This document shows positions 18,996 to 27,499 of a stretch of DNA of 64,000 nucleotides, piece by piece. The position numbers and the translations under genes are program-made. This DNA is from Mesorhizobium sp. YM1C-6-2. GTDB taxonomy: Bacteria > Pseudomonadota > Alphaproteobacteria > Rhizobiales > Rhizobiaceae. Position 1 is the first letter of the stretch, and each line of letters starts with the position of its first letter. Where the stretch lies: the NCBI RefSeq assembly GCF_003666685.1, contig NZ_RCIZ01000001.1:682001-746000 (forward strand), written 5' to 3'. Below the pieces are notes generated by a model, which saw only the letters and a list, made by a program, of their open reading frames with translations, ran no database searches and was not told where the DNA came from.

Positions 18996-19010
18996 ACATA
19001 AGACTTATGT
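18996..19010. promoter_or_regulatory. 15-bp perfect inverted repeat upstream of FAS1 gene
   Basis: ACATAAG-A-CTTATGT, 86 bp before the FAS1 start codon, in the region between the anti-sigma and FAS1 genes. Its perfect symmetry with a one-base centre suggests a protein-binding site; which protein is unknown. A possible ECF-type promoter (CGAAC at 18947-18951, CGTCTA at 18966-18971) lies just upstream but its 14-bp spacer is shorter than usual. Confidence 0.4.
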
Positions 19011-19095
19011 GACCGGCGAGGTGAAACTAGCCGCTGCGCAAGCCGTGACTCCGCTGTCCTTCCAGCAGGGAAGACCAAGCCCAAGGAGTGAGAAT

Positions 19096-19647
19096 ATGCG
19101 AACTGTAACCTCGACCCTTTTTGCCGCCGCTTTCACCGCTCTCGCCGGCGCTGCCTACGCCGAGAATCCGATGGTCGGCGGCGCGGCGATGTATCCGGAC
19201 AAGACCATCGTCGAGAACGCGGTGAATTCAAAGGATCACACGACGCTCGTCGCCGCGGTCAAGGCCGCCGGTCTGGTCGAGACGCTTTCCGGTCCCGGCC
19301 CGTTCACCGTCTTCGCGCCGACCAACGAGGCCTTCGCCGCGTTGCCGGCCGGCACCGTCGACAATCTGTTGAAGCCGGAGAACAAGGACCAGCTTACCAG
19401 GATACTGACCTGCCATGTGGTCGGGGCAAAGGCGATGTCGGCCGACATCATGAAGATGGTCGACGACGACGAGGGCGAGCATCCGGTGAAGACCGTCGGC
19501 GGCTGCACCTGGACCGCCAAATATGAAGGCGACAAGATCACCGTCACCGACGAGAACGGCACGGTCGCCAACGTCACCATTGCCAATGTCGAGCAATCCA
19601 ACGGCGTCATCCACGTCATCGATGCAGTGCTCTTGCCGAAGATGTAA
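19096..19647 (+). CDS. secreted fasciclin (FAS1) domain protein
   Basis: A 183-residue exported protein: signal peptide (about 1-22, ends AYA), then one FAS1 domain with the H1 motif TIVENAVNSKDHTTLVAAVKAAGLVETLSGPGPFTVFAPTNEAFAALP and the closing VIHVIDAVLLPKM. FAS1 proteins act outside the cytoplasm in adhesion. AAGGAG (19083-19088) lies 7 nt before ATG 19096, so the longer open frame from 19009 is not used. Placed after a SigK/RskA-like pair, it resembles the mycobacterial case where SigK drives the FAS1 proteins MPT70 and MPT83. Two cysteines (LTCHVV, GGCTWT) could form a disulfide. Confidence 0.92.
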   Translation: MRTVTSTLFAAAFTALAGAAYAENPMVGGAAMYPDKTIVENAVNSKDHTTLVAAVKAAGLVETLSGPGPFTVFAPTNEAFAALPAGTVDNLLKPENKDQLTRILTCHVVGAKAMSADIMKMVDDDEGEHPVKTVGGCTWTAKYEGDKITVTDENGTVANVTIANVEQSNGVIHVIDAVLLPKM

Positions 19648-19670
19648 TTCCGAACCGCTCAGGCCGATCC

Positions 19671-19703
19671 TTGCGCCGGCCGCACCCCTGTCGGCCGGCG
19701 CAA
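19671..19703 (+). terminator. strong hairpin after FAS1 gene
   Basis: Arms TTGCGCCGGCCG (19671-19682) and CGGCCGGCGCAA (19692-19703), 12 bp perfect, 9-nt loop, 23 nt after the FAS1 stop. There is no long T-tract, but it isolates the sigma module from the next gene. Confidence 0.6.
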
Positions 19704-19735
19704 CCAGTCTTATGTTCCGTCGCGAAAATACTCCC

Positions 19736-19766
19736 TTGACCTCAACTTTGGTTGAGGTTCGATGAA
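19736..19766 (+). promoter_or_regulatory. SoxR-type (MerR family) promoter
   Basis: CCTCAACTTTGGTTGAGG (19740-19757) has the CCTCAA-6-TTGAGG arrangement of the SoxR box (E. coli consensus CCTCAAGTTAACTTGAGG). It lies between a -35-like TTGACC (19736-19741) and GATGAA (19761-19766); the 19-bp spacer is the elongated spacing of MerR-family promoters. No soxR gene is in the window. Confidence 0.7.
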
Positions 19767-19806
19767 TGGCCGCTCAACCGTCCGCCAGGGCGAAAGGAGC
19801 GTGACA

Positions 19807-20139
19807 ATGAGCCAAGCCCTAGACAATGACGCGATCGGTCCGATCGTGCTGATCAACCTGTTCACAGTGAAGCCAGGCAGGATGGACGAGTTCATCGAAT
19901 TGCAGAAACGCAATCTCGATCGCTCGCCCGGCAATGTTCCCGGTTGGCGCGGCAGCCGCCTGCACCGTTCGACAGATGGCAGGACGGCGGTGATGATGAG
20001 CATGTTCGACACGATCGCCGACCACAAGCGCCTCCACGAAAGCAGCCGGATCGCCGAGCACGTCCAGAAGATCAAGCCGCTGATCGAGAGCGCGGAGCCG
20101 ACCTATTACGAAGTCGTCCACGAGGTCTCTGGACCCTGA
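19807..20139 (+). CDS. antibiotic biosynthesis monooxygenase (ABM) domain protein
   Basis: A 110-residue ABM-fold protein (ferredoxin-like dimeric beta barrel): IVLINLFTVKPGRMDEFIELQKRN, then VPGWRGSRLHRSTDGRTAVMMSMFDTIADHKRL. Such proteins include quinol monooxygenases and haem-degrading enzymes. AAGGAG (19794-19799) is 7 nt before ATG 19807. The SoxR-type promoter directly upstream suggests induction by redox-cycling compounds, compatible with a quinol or flavin monooxygenase role; this is inference. It converges on engB, with 12 bp between stops. Confidence 0.85.
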   Translation: MSQALDNDAIGPIVLINLFTVKPGRMDEFIELQKRNLDRSPGNVPGWRGSRLHRSTDGRTAVMMSMFDTIADHKRLHESSRIAEHVQKIKPLIESAEPTYYEVVHEVSGP

Positions 20140-20151
20140 CGTGCCTTTCCG

Positions 20152-20811
20152 TCAGCCGCCGTTGACCGCCAGCACGATCGCCTCGCGCAGCTCGTCCAGC
20201 CCCTGGCTCTTCTCGGACGAGGTCGCGATCACGCCGGGAAACGCCGCCGGCCGTCTCTTGATCTTGGCAAGCGTCTCCTCGATCAGTCGCGGCACGCCGG
20301 CAGCCTTGATCTTGTCGGTCTTGGTCAGCACGATCTGGTAGGAGACCGCCGCCTTGTCGAGCAGCGACAGGATCTCGTCGTCGTTCTTCTTGATGCCGTG
20401 GCGGGAGTCGATCAGCACATAGACGCGCTTCAGCGTCACCCGTCCCTGCAGATAGTCGAAGACCAGCTTCGTCCACTGGTCGACCTTCTCCTTCGGGGCG
20501 CTGGCGTAGCCGTAGCCCGGCATGTCGACCAGCGCCATCGGCGGCAGGTCGCCCTTCTCGCCCGAATAGCCGTCCGGCACGAAATAGTTCAGCTCCTGCG
20601 TGCGGCCGGGCGTGTTCGACGTGCGCGCCAGCCCGCTGCGCCCGACCAGCGCATTGATCAGCGAGGATTTTCCCACGTTCGACCGGCCCGCGAAGGCGAT
20701 CTCCGGCGGTCCCTCCGGCGGCAGGAATTTCATCGCCGGCACGCCGCGGATGAAGATCCACGGCGATGCGAAGATGTCGACGCCGACTTTTGAATCCGTC
20801 TTGTCTTTCAA
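20152..20811 (-). CDS. engB: ribosome biogenesis GTP-binding protein EngB (YihA/YsxC)
   Basis: A 219-residue TRAFAC-class GTPase needed for large ribosomal subunit assembly. It has G1 [16 protein letters not shown], the G2 threonine in [11 protein letters not shown]3 DMPGYGYA, and G4 TKTDKIK with G5 [12 protein letters not shown]. The N-terminal extension before G1 is about 35 residues, typical for the family. Its start overlaps the stop of the upstream acetyltransferase gene (ATGA), so the two are probably co-transcribed. Confidence 0.96.
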   Translation of the reverse strand: MKDKTDSKVGVDIFASPWIFIRGVPAMKFLPPEGPPEIAFAGRSNVGKSSLINALVGRSGLARTSNTPGRTQELNYFVPDGYSGEKGDLPPMALVDMPGYGYASAPKEKVDQWTKLVFDYLQGRVTLKRVYVLIDSRHGIKKNDDEILSLLDKAAVSYQIVLTKTDKIKAAGVPRLIEETLAKIKRRPAAFPGVIATSSEKSQGLDELREAIVLAVNGG

Positions 20812-21458
20812 GCAGCAGCCTCCAGCGCCCCGATGTCGGCGCCGCGTATGGCATTCAGGTTGCGGCTGATCTTGTCAACCGGCCAATCCCACCATGCCAC
20901 GGAAATCAGCCGCGAAACCGTGCGCTGGTCGAAGCGCATCTTCACCACCTTGGCCGGGTTGCCGGCGACGATGGCGTAGGGCGGCACGTCATGCGTGACC
21001 ACCGCCTTGGCCGCGACGATGGCGCCGTCGCCGATCGTCACGCCGGGCAGGATCACCGCCTCCATGCCGATCCAGACGTCGTTGCCGAGCACCGTGTCGC
21101 CGCGCAGTTCGCGCTTCCATGCCGACTCATCGAAACCTTCCTCCCAGCCCTGGCCGAATATGTTGAACGGATAGGTGGAAAAACCCGACATCGCGTGGTT
21201 GGCGCCGTTCATGATGAAGCGTGCGCCCTCGGCGATCGCGCAGAATTTGCCCACGATCAGCCTGTCGCCGATGAACGGGTAGTGGTGCAGCACGCATTTT
21301 TCCTGGAACTTGTCCGGCCCGTTCGGGTCGTCGTAATAGGTGAAGTCGCCGATCTCGATATTGTCGGCCGTCACCAGCGGCTTCAGGAAGCCGACCCTGG
21401 GATGCATCGGAATCGGGTGCTTGAGCTCGGGGTGGGGTCCGTGTCTGGGTCCCTGCAT
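20808..21458 (-). CDS. xenobiotic/Vat-type hexapeptide-repeat acetyltransferase
   Basis: A 216-residue left-handed beta-helix acyltransferase of the VatD/CatB type. The pattern ENCV-like [46 protein letters not shown] is characteristic, including the catalytic histidine in NGANHAM, followed by hexapeptide turns ([52 protein letters not shown]). Relatives acetylate virginiamycin or chloramphenicol, but most genomic members have unknown substrates. GGAGGG lies 6 nt before ATG 21458. It precedes engB in one transcription unit and lies downstream of the phosphonate importer. Confidence 0.88.
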   Translation of the reverse strand: MQGPRHGPHPELKHPIPMHPRVGFLKPLVTADNIEIGDFTYYDDPNGPDKFQEKCVLHHYPFIGDRLIVGKFCAIAEGARFIMNGANHAMSGFSTYPFNIFGQGWEEGFDESAWKRELRGDTVLGNDVWIGMEAVILPGVTIGDGAIVAAKAVVTHDVPPYAIVAGNPAKVVKMRFDQRTVSRLISVAWWDWPVDKISRNLNAIRGADIGALEAAA

Positions 21459-21543
21459 GGTGCTCCCTCCGTCCTGTCGTCTGACGGAACTATAGCGCCC
21501 CAGGCCCGCGCAGGAAGCTTTTCGCGACGAAATAGCTGGAAGG

Positions 21544-22905
21544 TCAGCGCACCGCCTGGCCGGTCAACCGCTTGCGCAGGAAGTTCGAGACATTGTCGAA
21601 CACGAACACCACCGCGAGGATCAGCAGCACCATATAGGCGACGTTCTCCCAGTCCGAATTGGTGCGCATCGCTTCCCACAGCTTCAGGCCGATGCCGCCG
21701 GCGCCGACCGCGCCGATGATGGTCGCCGAGCGTGTGTTCGATTCCCAGAAATAGAGCGATTGCGAGATGAAGATCGGCAGCACCTGCGGCACGACGCCGT
21801 AGCGCTGCACCAGCACCGGTGCGGCGCCGACCGACTTGATGCCCTCGCGCTGGCGGTCGTCGATGTTCTCCAGCGCTTCCGAATAGAGCTTTCCGAAGGT
21901 GCCGGTGTCGGTGAAGAAGATCGCCGAGATGCCGGCGAGCGGTCCGGGTCCGAAGGCGCGCGTGAAGAACAGCGCCCAGATCAGCATGTCGACCGAGCGC
22001 AGGAAGTCGAACAGCCGCTTGGCGACCTGGTTGACCACCACGTTGCGCGTGATGTTGCGCGCCGCGGCGAAGGCGAGCGGAAAGGCGAGCAGGCTCGCGA
22101 ACACCGTGCCCACGAAAGCCATCACGATCGTCTGGCCGAGCTTCAGCCACACGTCGCCATGCTGCCACTCGGCATTGTTGAGGATGTTGTTCCAGGCGAG
22201 CGCGGCGTTGGACATTTCCGGCTTGATCCGCTCGTCGGAGAAGACCAGCGATACCACCTCGCCGAAACTCTTGCCCCAGAAGGGCGAGTTGGCGTCGAAG
22301 ACGAAGTTCTCCCAGCCCCAGAAGCGCTGCCGGACCTTCACCTCGTCGGCCTCGACCTCGACCGAGCCGCGGAACCCGAAGCTGATGGTGATGGAGCCGT
22401 CACGCGCGTCCTGCTCGGCCCAGGAAGGCAGCGGGCCGGCGGCGCTCACCGTCTCTTCCGGGGAGATGGCGATGGTCACGGTTTCGGAGCCGCGCCGCGC
22501 GATGACCTCGCCGGGGGCGATGTCGACCGAGCCGTCGCCGATTGTCATCGCTATCCGTCCCGCCACGCCGGGCGAGCGGACGTCCTCCAGTTCGACCCAG
22601 TCCGGATGCCGGTCCCGGTTATAGGCCGAGAAGCGCGGATAGCGGATTTCCAGGCCTTCGTCGCCGAATTCGATCCGCGGCCGCGTCTCGTAGGACACCC
22701 AGTCGGCGAGATAGACGCCGGCGATGCCCCAGTTGCCGTTGGCGAGCACGCTGCCTATGGCAAAGAACCACCAGGCGAAGCAGAGATAGGCGACGACGCC
22801 GAGGCCGACCAGCCAGCCTGTCATCTGCTTGCGGCGGGAGCCGGCGAACACCGCCGGATGCCTGGCCGCGATGGCGTCCACGTCGGCTTGGGCAAGCGTC
22901 GTCAT
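21544..22905 (-). CDS. phnE: phosphonate ABC transporter permease PhnE2 (long form)
   Basis: A 453-residue permease, last gene of the phnCDEE unit. The C-terminal 220 residues are a typical PhnE membrane domain ([28 protein letters not shown] ... [21 protein letters not shown]). The N-terminal half differs from a plain PhnE: one membrane helix (about 22-45) and then about 190 residues of soluble, beta-rich sequence ([22 protein letters not shown]... to [18 protein letters not shown]) before the helices resume, predicted to be periplasmic. ATG 22905 lies one base after the phnE1 stop; the open frame reaches 22941 inside phnE1. Confidence 0.9.
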   Translation of the reverse strand: MTTLAQADVDAIAARHPAVFAGSRRKQMTGWLVGLGVVAYLCFAWWFFAIGSVLANGNWGIAGVYLADWVSYETRPRIEFGDEGLEIRYPRFSAYNRDRHPDWVELEDVRSPGVAGRIAMTIGDGSVDIAPGEVIARRGSETVTIAISPEETVSAAGPLPSWAEQDARDGSITISFGFRGSVEVEADEVKVRQRFWGWENFVFDANSPFWGKSFGEVVSLVFSDERIKPEMSNAALAWNNILNNAEWQHGDVWLKLGQTIVMAFVGTVFASLLAFPLAFAAARNITRNVVVNQVAKRLFDFLRSVDMLIWALFFTRAFGPGPLAGISAIFFTDTGTFGKLYSEALENIDDRQREGIKSVGAAPVLVQRYGVVPQVLPIFISQSLYFWESNTRSATIIGAVGAGGIGLKLWEAMRTNSDWENVAYMVLLILAVVFVFDNVSNFLRKRLTGQAVR

Positions 22906-22906
22906 C

Positions 22907-23860
22907 TCAATCTCCGCGGCCGAAGGCGAAAGCCTGATCACCGACCAGCTTTCGGCGCAGCCAGGCGGAAAACTGGTCGACGCCGACGATGGTCAGGAAA
23001 AGCAGCAGGATGATCGCCAGCGTCTTGGCTTCATGCGTCTGGCTGATCGACAGGCGCAGCACTTCGCCGATGCCGCCGCCGCCGACCGCGCCGATGATGG
23101 TCGACGCCCGCACGTTGATCTCGAGCCTGAGCAGCGCATAGCTCAGGAAATTGGGCATCACCTGCGGCACGATGCCGAACCAGACGCGCTCCGGCCAGTT
23201 GGCGCCGGCCGCGCGCAGCCCCTCGTCGGGGCGCATGTCGGCGTTCTCCACCACCTCGAAGAACATCTTGCCCAGCGCGCCGACCGTGTGGATCGAGACG
23301 GCGAGGATCGCCGGGATCGCGCCGAGCGACAACACCGCCAGGAAGAAGCCGGCGATCACGATCTCGGGGAAGGCGCGCAGCACTTCCATGAAGCGGCGCA
23401 CGAAGAAGCGCAGCCAGCGCTGCGTGACGAGATTGGAGGCGGCGAGGAAGCAGAGGCAGAAGCCGAGCGCAAAACCGACCAGCGTCGAGACCAGCGCGAT
23501 GTTGAGCGTCTCGATCATCTTGTAGACGTATTCGGGGACGTAGAGAGACTGCGTCAGGTACATCCGCCCTTCCGGATAGTCGTATTTCAGGCTGCCGTCG
23601 TCATAGGGCGAGGGCAGGTCGAACAGCGCGCGCCAGACTTCCCAGCCGTCGCGCGGCAGGAGCTGATCGACGAAGTCGAAGAGATGCGGCAGCCGGTCCC
23701 AGAATTTCCCGGCATTGCTCTCATTGGCGAACCACAGCGAACCGGCGAGCGCCAGCACCATGAAGGCCAGTCCGCCGATCGTGTAGAGCCGCCTGCGGCT
23801 GGCGAGTTCCTGCCAGTGGCGCTCCACGGAAAGCGCGGTGTCGGAAGTGGTTATGCTCAT
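22907..23860 (-). CDS. phnE: phosphonate ABC transporter permease PhnE1
   Basis: A 317-residue inner-membrane permease with a hydrophobic N-terminal helix (YTIGGLAFMVLALAGSLWF), then the PhnE core: IETLNIALVSTLVGFALGFCLCFLAASNL, RFFVRRFMEVLRAFPEIVIAGFFLAVLSLGAIPAILAVSIHTVGALGKMFFE and the EAA-like loop ending ASTIIGAVGGGGIGEVL. It pairs with PhnE2 to form the phosphonate channel. It is 60 bp downstream of phnD, with a hairpin in the gap. Confidence 0.94.
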   Translation of the reverse strand: MSITTSDTALSVERHWQELASRRRLYTIGGLAFMVLALAGSLWFANESNAGKFWDRLPHLFDFVDQLLPRDGWEVWRALFDLPSPYDDGSLKYDYPEGRMYLTQSLYVPEYVYKMIETLNIALVSTLVGFALGFCLCFLAASNLVTQRWLRFFVRRFMEVLRAFPEIVIAGFFLAVLSLGAIPAILAVSIHTVGALGKMFFEVVENADMRPDEGLRAAGANWPERVWFGIVPQVMPNFLSYALLRLEINVRASTIIGAVGGGGIGEVLRLSISQTHEAKTLAIILLLFLTIVGVDQFSAWLRRKLVGDQAFAFGRGD

Positions 23861-23877
23861 GGCGTTGCCGCAAACAA

Positions 23878-23905
23878 AGCGCGCCGCGGTTGCCCGCGAC
23901 GCGCT
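23878..23905 (-). other. intercistronic stem-loop between phnD and phnE
   Basis: Arms AGCGCGCCGCGG (23878-23889) and CCGCGACGCGCT (23894-23905), 11 of 12 pairs, loop TTGC, located just after the phnD stop. As with the sugar operon at 1845, a hairpin after a binding-protein gene usually protects its message and lowers downstream expression. Confidence 0.55.
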
Positions 23906-23920
23906 CCGTTGCCTGAGACC

Positions 23921-24832
23921 TTACGAGCCGATCTGCGCTTTGCGCGCGTCGATGATCGGCTGGTAGAATTCCGGCGTCACTTCGGTGAAGCCGGTGAAGT
24001 CGCCGCCCTGGATCGCCGAGAAGCATTCCTTGTCGGTGGTGGGCAGGTCGATCATGAACTGCTTGAACTTCGTCTTGATGTCGGCGTCGAGCGAGGTGCG
24101 CACGACGATCGGGCCGTTCGGGATCAGCGGCGACTTCCAGACCTCGACCAGGTCGTCCATGTCGAGGATGCCCTTCTCGACCATCTTGGCGAGGTTGCCG
24201 GAGGTGTAGCCGTCCTTCCAGTCGCCGACGCCCGAGCCGAAGGTCGTGCCGGCGTCGAACGTGCCCTTGATGACTTCCAGCACCAGGTTCTCGTGGCCGC
24301 CGCCGAAGCCGGTCTCGGCGAAATAGTCCTTCACCGTGGCGCCATCGAGGTCCTTCGGCAGCGAGGTTACCGGAACCAGGTAGCCGGAGGTCGAGTCGGG
24401 GTCGGCGAAGCCGAGCTTCTTGCCCTTGAGGTCGGCAAGCGTCTTGATGCCGGAATCGGCCTTGGCGACCATGATCGAATAGTAGCCGGTCGAGCCGTCG
24501 GTCTGCACCGTGGTCAGGATCGGCTCCACCGCGTCCTTGTTCTCGAGATAGATCTTGGCGTAACCCGAGGCGCCGAGCTCGGCATAGTCGAGCGTGCCGC
24601 CGAGCAGGCCCTGGATGGTGCCGTCATAGTCGGCCGCCGGGAACAGCGACACTTTTTCGACGCCGAGCACGGAAGGCAGCTTGTCGACCAGGCACTGGAA
24701 GTTGCGCAGGCGGTCGGCTTCGTTCTCGCCGCCGATCAGGCCGATGCGGAATTCCTTGAGGTTCTCGGCATGCGCCGCATTGGCGAAAAGTGCGGTGAGC
24801 GCGACGGCTCCCAGAAGTGCTTTCCTGAACAT
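23921..24832 (-). CDS. phnD: phosphonate-binding periplasmic protein PhnD
   Basis: A 303-residue binding protein: signal peptide (about 1-21, MFRKALLGAVALTALFANAAHA), then the PhnD core (EFRIGLIGGENEADRLRNFQCLVDKLPSVLG, TLDYAELGASGYAKIYL, GKKLGFADPDSTSGYLVP). The last phrase is the family's ligand-binding loop with Ser-Thr-Ser for the phosphonate oxygens. ATG 24832 follows AGGAGAG 8 nt upstream; the frame reads open to 25039, overlapping phnC. It captures alkylphosphonates for PhnCEE. Confidence 0.94.
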   Translation of the reverse strand: MFRKALLGAVALTALFANAAHAENLKEFRIGLIGGENEADRLRNFQCLVDKLPSVLGVEKVSLFPAADYDGTIQGLLGGTLDYAELGASGYAKIYLENKDAVEPILTTVQTDGSTGYYSIMVAKADSGIKTLADLKGKKLGFADPDSTSGYLVPVTSLPKDLDGATVKDYFAETGFGGGHENLVLEVIKGTFDAGTTFGSGVGDWKDGYTSGNLAKMVEKGILDMDDLVEVWKSPLIPNGPIVVRTSLDADIKTKFKQFMIDLPTTDKECFSAIQGGDFTGFTEVTPEFYQPIIDARKAQIGS

Positions 24833-24914
24833 ATCTAGTCTCTCCTGTTGTGACCCGGCTTCCTGCGCCGGACGCTTGGTGAATGTCTGGAGGATGCGGG
24901 TCGCCCGGGCGGCT

Positions 24915-25760
24915 TCAGTGCGCCGCGAAAGCCGGCGCCAGCGCCGGCGCCGGCTTGCGTGGCCGGGCGCCCATGCCGGTGCCCGCGCTCGTCGAGGTGA
25001 TCGCCTCGGAGATCTCGTCGCCGTCGGCCTCGGCGCCATAGACCATGCGCACGGCCTCGCGCGTCAGCTCTTCCGGCGCGCCGTCGAAGACGACCTTGCC
25101 GGCCGCCATGCCGATGATGCGGTTGCAGTAGGCACGGGCGGTGTCCAGCGTATGCAGATTGGTGATGACGGTGATGCCGTCGCGCAGATTGATGTCCTGC
25201 AGCGAATCCATCACCACCTTGGCGTTCAGCGGGTCGAGCGAGGCGATCGGCTCGTCGGCGAGGATGACTTTCGGCTGCTGCATCAGCGCCCGGGCGATCG
25301 CCACGCGCTGCTGCTGGCCGCCGGACAACGTCCCGGCCGGCTGCAGCGCCGCCTGCGCGATGCCCAGCCGCTCCAGTGAGGCGATGGCATGCGCCCGCTC
25401 CTCGCGCGAAAACATGCCGAGCAGGTTGAGCGCGGTCGAACGGTGGTTCAGCCGGCCGAGCAGCACGTTGGTCAGCACGTCGAGGCGCGGCACCAGGTTG
25501 AACTGCTGGAAAATCATCGCGCAGTCGCGCTGCCAGCGGCGCAGGGCCGGCCCGGCCAGCGTCGACACCTCGGTGCGGTCAAAAAAAATAGACCCCTGGC
25601 TCGGGTCTATCAGGCGGTTGATCATGCGAAGCAGCGTCGACTTGCCGGCGCCGGAGCGGCCGATGATCCCGACCATCTGTCCGTGCGGGATTTCGAGCGC
25701 CACCTGGTCGACGGCAGTGTTCTTGCCGAAGCGGCGCGTCACGTCGCGAATGTGCAGCAT
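24915..25760 (-). CDS. phnC: phosphonate ABC transporter ATP-binding protein PhnC
   Basis: A 281-residue ATPase with Walker [22 protein letters not shown]-loop [20 protein letters not shown], signature [15 protein letters not shown], Walker [18 protein letters not shown] and a [14 protein letters not shown]-loop, all typical of PhnC. The C-terminal 30 residues are an Ala/Pro-rich tail. It is the first gene of phnCDEE; a possible Pho box lies 67 bp upstream. Confidence 0.95.
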   Translation of the reverse strand: MLHIRDVTRRFGKNTAVDQVALEIPHGQMVGIIGRSGAGKSTLLRMINRLIDPSQGSIFFDRTEVSTLAGPALRRWQRDCAMIFQQFNLVPRLDVLTNVLLGRLNHRSTALNLLGMFSREERAHAIASLERLGIAQAALQPAGTLSGGQQQRVAIARALMQQPKVILADEPIASLDPLNAKVVMDSLQDINLRDGITVITNLHTLDTARAYCNRIIGMAAGKVVFDGAPEELTREAVRMVYGAEADGDEISEAITSTSAGTGMGARPRKPAPALAPAFAAH

Positions 25761-25826
25761 GGCGGCTTCCCTGTCCGGTTTCCGTCCGATCTCGGGAATG
25801 CGTTAGCCTGATCACATGAAGGCGGC

Positions 25827-25844
25827 GTGTCGGGAGCATGTCAG
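25827..25844 (-). promoter_or_regulatory. possible Pho box upstream of phnC
   Basis: On the minus strand CTGACAT-GCTC-CCGACAC has two 7-bp half-sites 4 bp apart, matching the rhizobial PhoB half-site CTGTCAT/C at six and five of seven positions, 67 bp before the phnC start. Phosphate-starvation control is well known for phnCDE in rhizobia; the site itself is only a fair match. Confidence 0.45.
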
Positions 25845-26003
25845 TTTTGTTACGTTCCACAGAGCGGCCCACAGAGCGGCGTCGTTCGGCTGCCGCATCA
25901 CAATCGCGCCATCGCCTCGCGTCGCGGCTTGCCCTCCCGTGCGCTCGTCCATAATTCAGGCCGAGGCGGGCAGGCTGCCCGAACCGCTCAAAAGAGGGAC
26001 GTC

Positions 26004-26267
26004 ATGAGACCTTTACTTCTCACACTCGCCGCCGCCGCGGCGCTGCTTGCCTCGCCGGCCCTTGCCGACCGTGCGCCGACGCCGGAGGAGCGCGCCGCCA
26101 TCGAGGCCAAGCTCAGGGCCGAGGGTTTCACCCGCTGGGAAAGCATCGAGCTGGAGGACGACGAGTCGGTATGGGAAGTGGATGACGCGGTCGCCGCGGA
26201 TGGCCGCGAATACGATCTCGACCTGGAACCCGGAACGCTCGAGATCCTCAAGCGCGACCCGGACTGA
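26004..26267 (+). CDS. small secreted PepSY-like domain protein
   Basis: An 87-residue exported protein: signal peptide (about 1-20, MRPLLLTLAAAAALLASPALA), then RAPTPEERAAIEAKLRAEGFTRWESIELEDDESVWEVDDAVAADGREYDLDLEPGTLEILKRD. The helix followed by a beta hairpin with 'WEVDDA...G.EYDLDLEPGT' matches the PepSY/YpeB-type small domain found in many alphaproteobacterial periplasmic proteins. AGAGGGA precedes ATG 26004. It separates the two phosphonate units without obvious connection to them. Confidence 0.8.
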   Translation: MRPLLLTLAAAAALLASPALADRAPTPEERAAIEAKLRAEGFTRWESIELEDDESVWEVDDAVAADGREYDLDLEPGTLEILKRDPD

Positions 26268-26445
26268 GCCGCGCCTCTCCCGGCAGCGCGCCGGAAACGC
26301 CATGCGCGCCGCGTCCCCGTTCGGCAAACCGGCCCGAAGCGGCGCCGCCGCTGATCCGGCCCATCGAAAAAACTTGCCCGAAAACCCCTGAACTCCGTTC
26401 GGCCGTCACTATATAGGGCCGACATCGCTTACCGAGGAACCGCGA

Positions 26446-27447
26446 ATGAAACTGTCCCGAACGACCCGCATCGCCACGCTTTTCGCGGGCCTGTTCCTTG
26501 CCTTCTCGATGGTCGCCGTCGACCATGCCGACGCACGCCGCGGCGGCAGCTTCGGTAGCCGTGGCGCGCGCACCTTCCAGCAGGCCCCCGCGACCAGGAC
26601 CGCGCCCCAGCCGGCTGCACCGGTCGAACGCTCGATGACCCCGAACACCGGGCCGGCGGCCACGCAGAACAGTGCTGCCCGCCCCGGCGCGGCGGCACAG
26701 CAGCGTCCTGGCTTCATGAACGGCTTCGGCGGCTCGATGCTGCGCGGTCTGATGCTCGGCGGCCTGATCGGCCTGCTGCTCGGCCAGGGTTTCGGCGGCC
26801 TCGCCGGCATGTTCGGCCTGCTGTTGCAGGTGCTCTTGATCGGTGGCGCGATCTGGCTGGTTGTCCGGCTGCTTCGCGCGCGGCCGGCGCATTCCTCCGA
26901 GCCGGCAATGGCCGGGGCGGGTTCCGGCGGCGGCAATCTCTCCTATCGCGACGCGGCGCCGCGGGCGGAAGGCAAGCGCGCCTTCAGCATACCCAGCATC
27001 GGCGGCGGGCTGGGTTCGGCCCCGCAGCAGCCGGCAACCAGGGAGATCGAGCTCGACCAGGGCGATCTCGACACCTTCCAGCGGCTGCTGACCGACGTGC
27101 AGGAGGCCTTCGGCCGCGAGGACCACAAGGCGCTGCGCCGTCTGGTGACGCCGGAGATGGTTTCGTATCTTTCGGAAGAGCTCGCCGACAACGCCCAGCA
27201 GGGCGTACGCAACGACGTGACCGACGTGCATCTCCTGCAGGCCGATATTGCCGAGGCGTGGAACGAGGGCGACCGCGACTACGCGACCGCCGCGCTCAAC
27301 TACTCGTCGATCGACGTGACCCGCAATCGCACGACCGGCGAGGTCGTCGATGGCGACGCCGGTGAACCGACCGAGACGACAGAGCTCTGGACCTTCGTGC
27401 GCCAGAACGGCGGCGACTGGCAGCTCTCGGCGATCCAGCAGGCCTGA
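26446..27447 (+). CDS. Tim44-like domain inner-membrane protein
   Basis: A 333-residue protein: N-terminal signal or signal anchor (1-29), an Ala/Pro/Arg-rich linker (30-85), a Gly/Leu hydrophobic region (about 90-145, MLRGLMLGGLIGLLLGQGFGG ... LLLQVLLIGGAIWLVVRLL) and a C-terminal Tim44-like domain (about 205-333, DLDTFQRLLTDVQEAFGREDHKALRRLVTPEMVSYLSEEL ... ELWTFVRQNGGDWQLSAIQQ). Bacterial homologues resemble the mitochondrial import motor subunit but their role is not established. GAGGAA precedes the ATG. Followed by a strong terminator. Confidence 0.85.
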   Translation: MKLSRTTRIATLFAGLFLAFSMVAVDHADARRGGSFGSRGARTFQQAPATRTAPQPAAPVERSMTPNTGPAATQNSAARPGAAAQQRPGFMNGFGGSMLRGLMLGGLIGLLLGQGFGGLAGMFGLLLQVLLIGGAIWLVVRLLRARPAHSSEPAMAGAGSGGGNLSYRDAAPRAEGKRAFSIPSIGGGLGSAPQQPATREIELDQGDLDTFQRLLTDVQEAFGREDHKALRRLVTPEMVSYLSEELADNAQQGVRNDVTDVHLLQADIAEAWNEGDRDYATAALNYSSIDVTRNRTTGEVVDGDAGEPTETTELWTFVRQNGGDWQLSAIQQA

Positions 27448-27472
27448 TCGTCTGCTTCCCATCCGGAAAGGG

Positions 27473-27499
27473 AAAGGCCGCGCAAAGCGCGGCCTTTTT
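27473..27499 (+). terminator. Rho-independent terminator after Tim44-like gene
   Basis: Perfect 11-bp arms AAAGGCCGCGC (27473-27483) and GCGCGGCCTTT (27487-27497), AAA loop, run of five T (27495-27499), 25 nt after the stop codon. The A-tract at the 5' side means it can also act on minus-strand transcripts. Confidence 0.92.
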
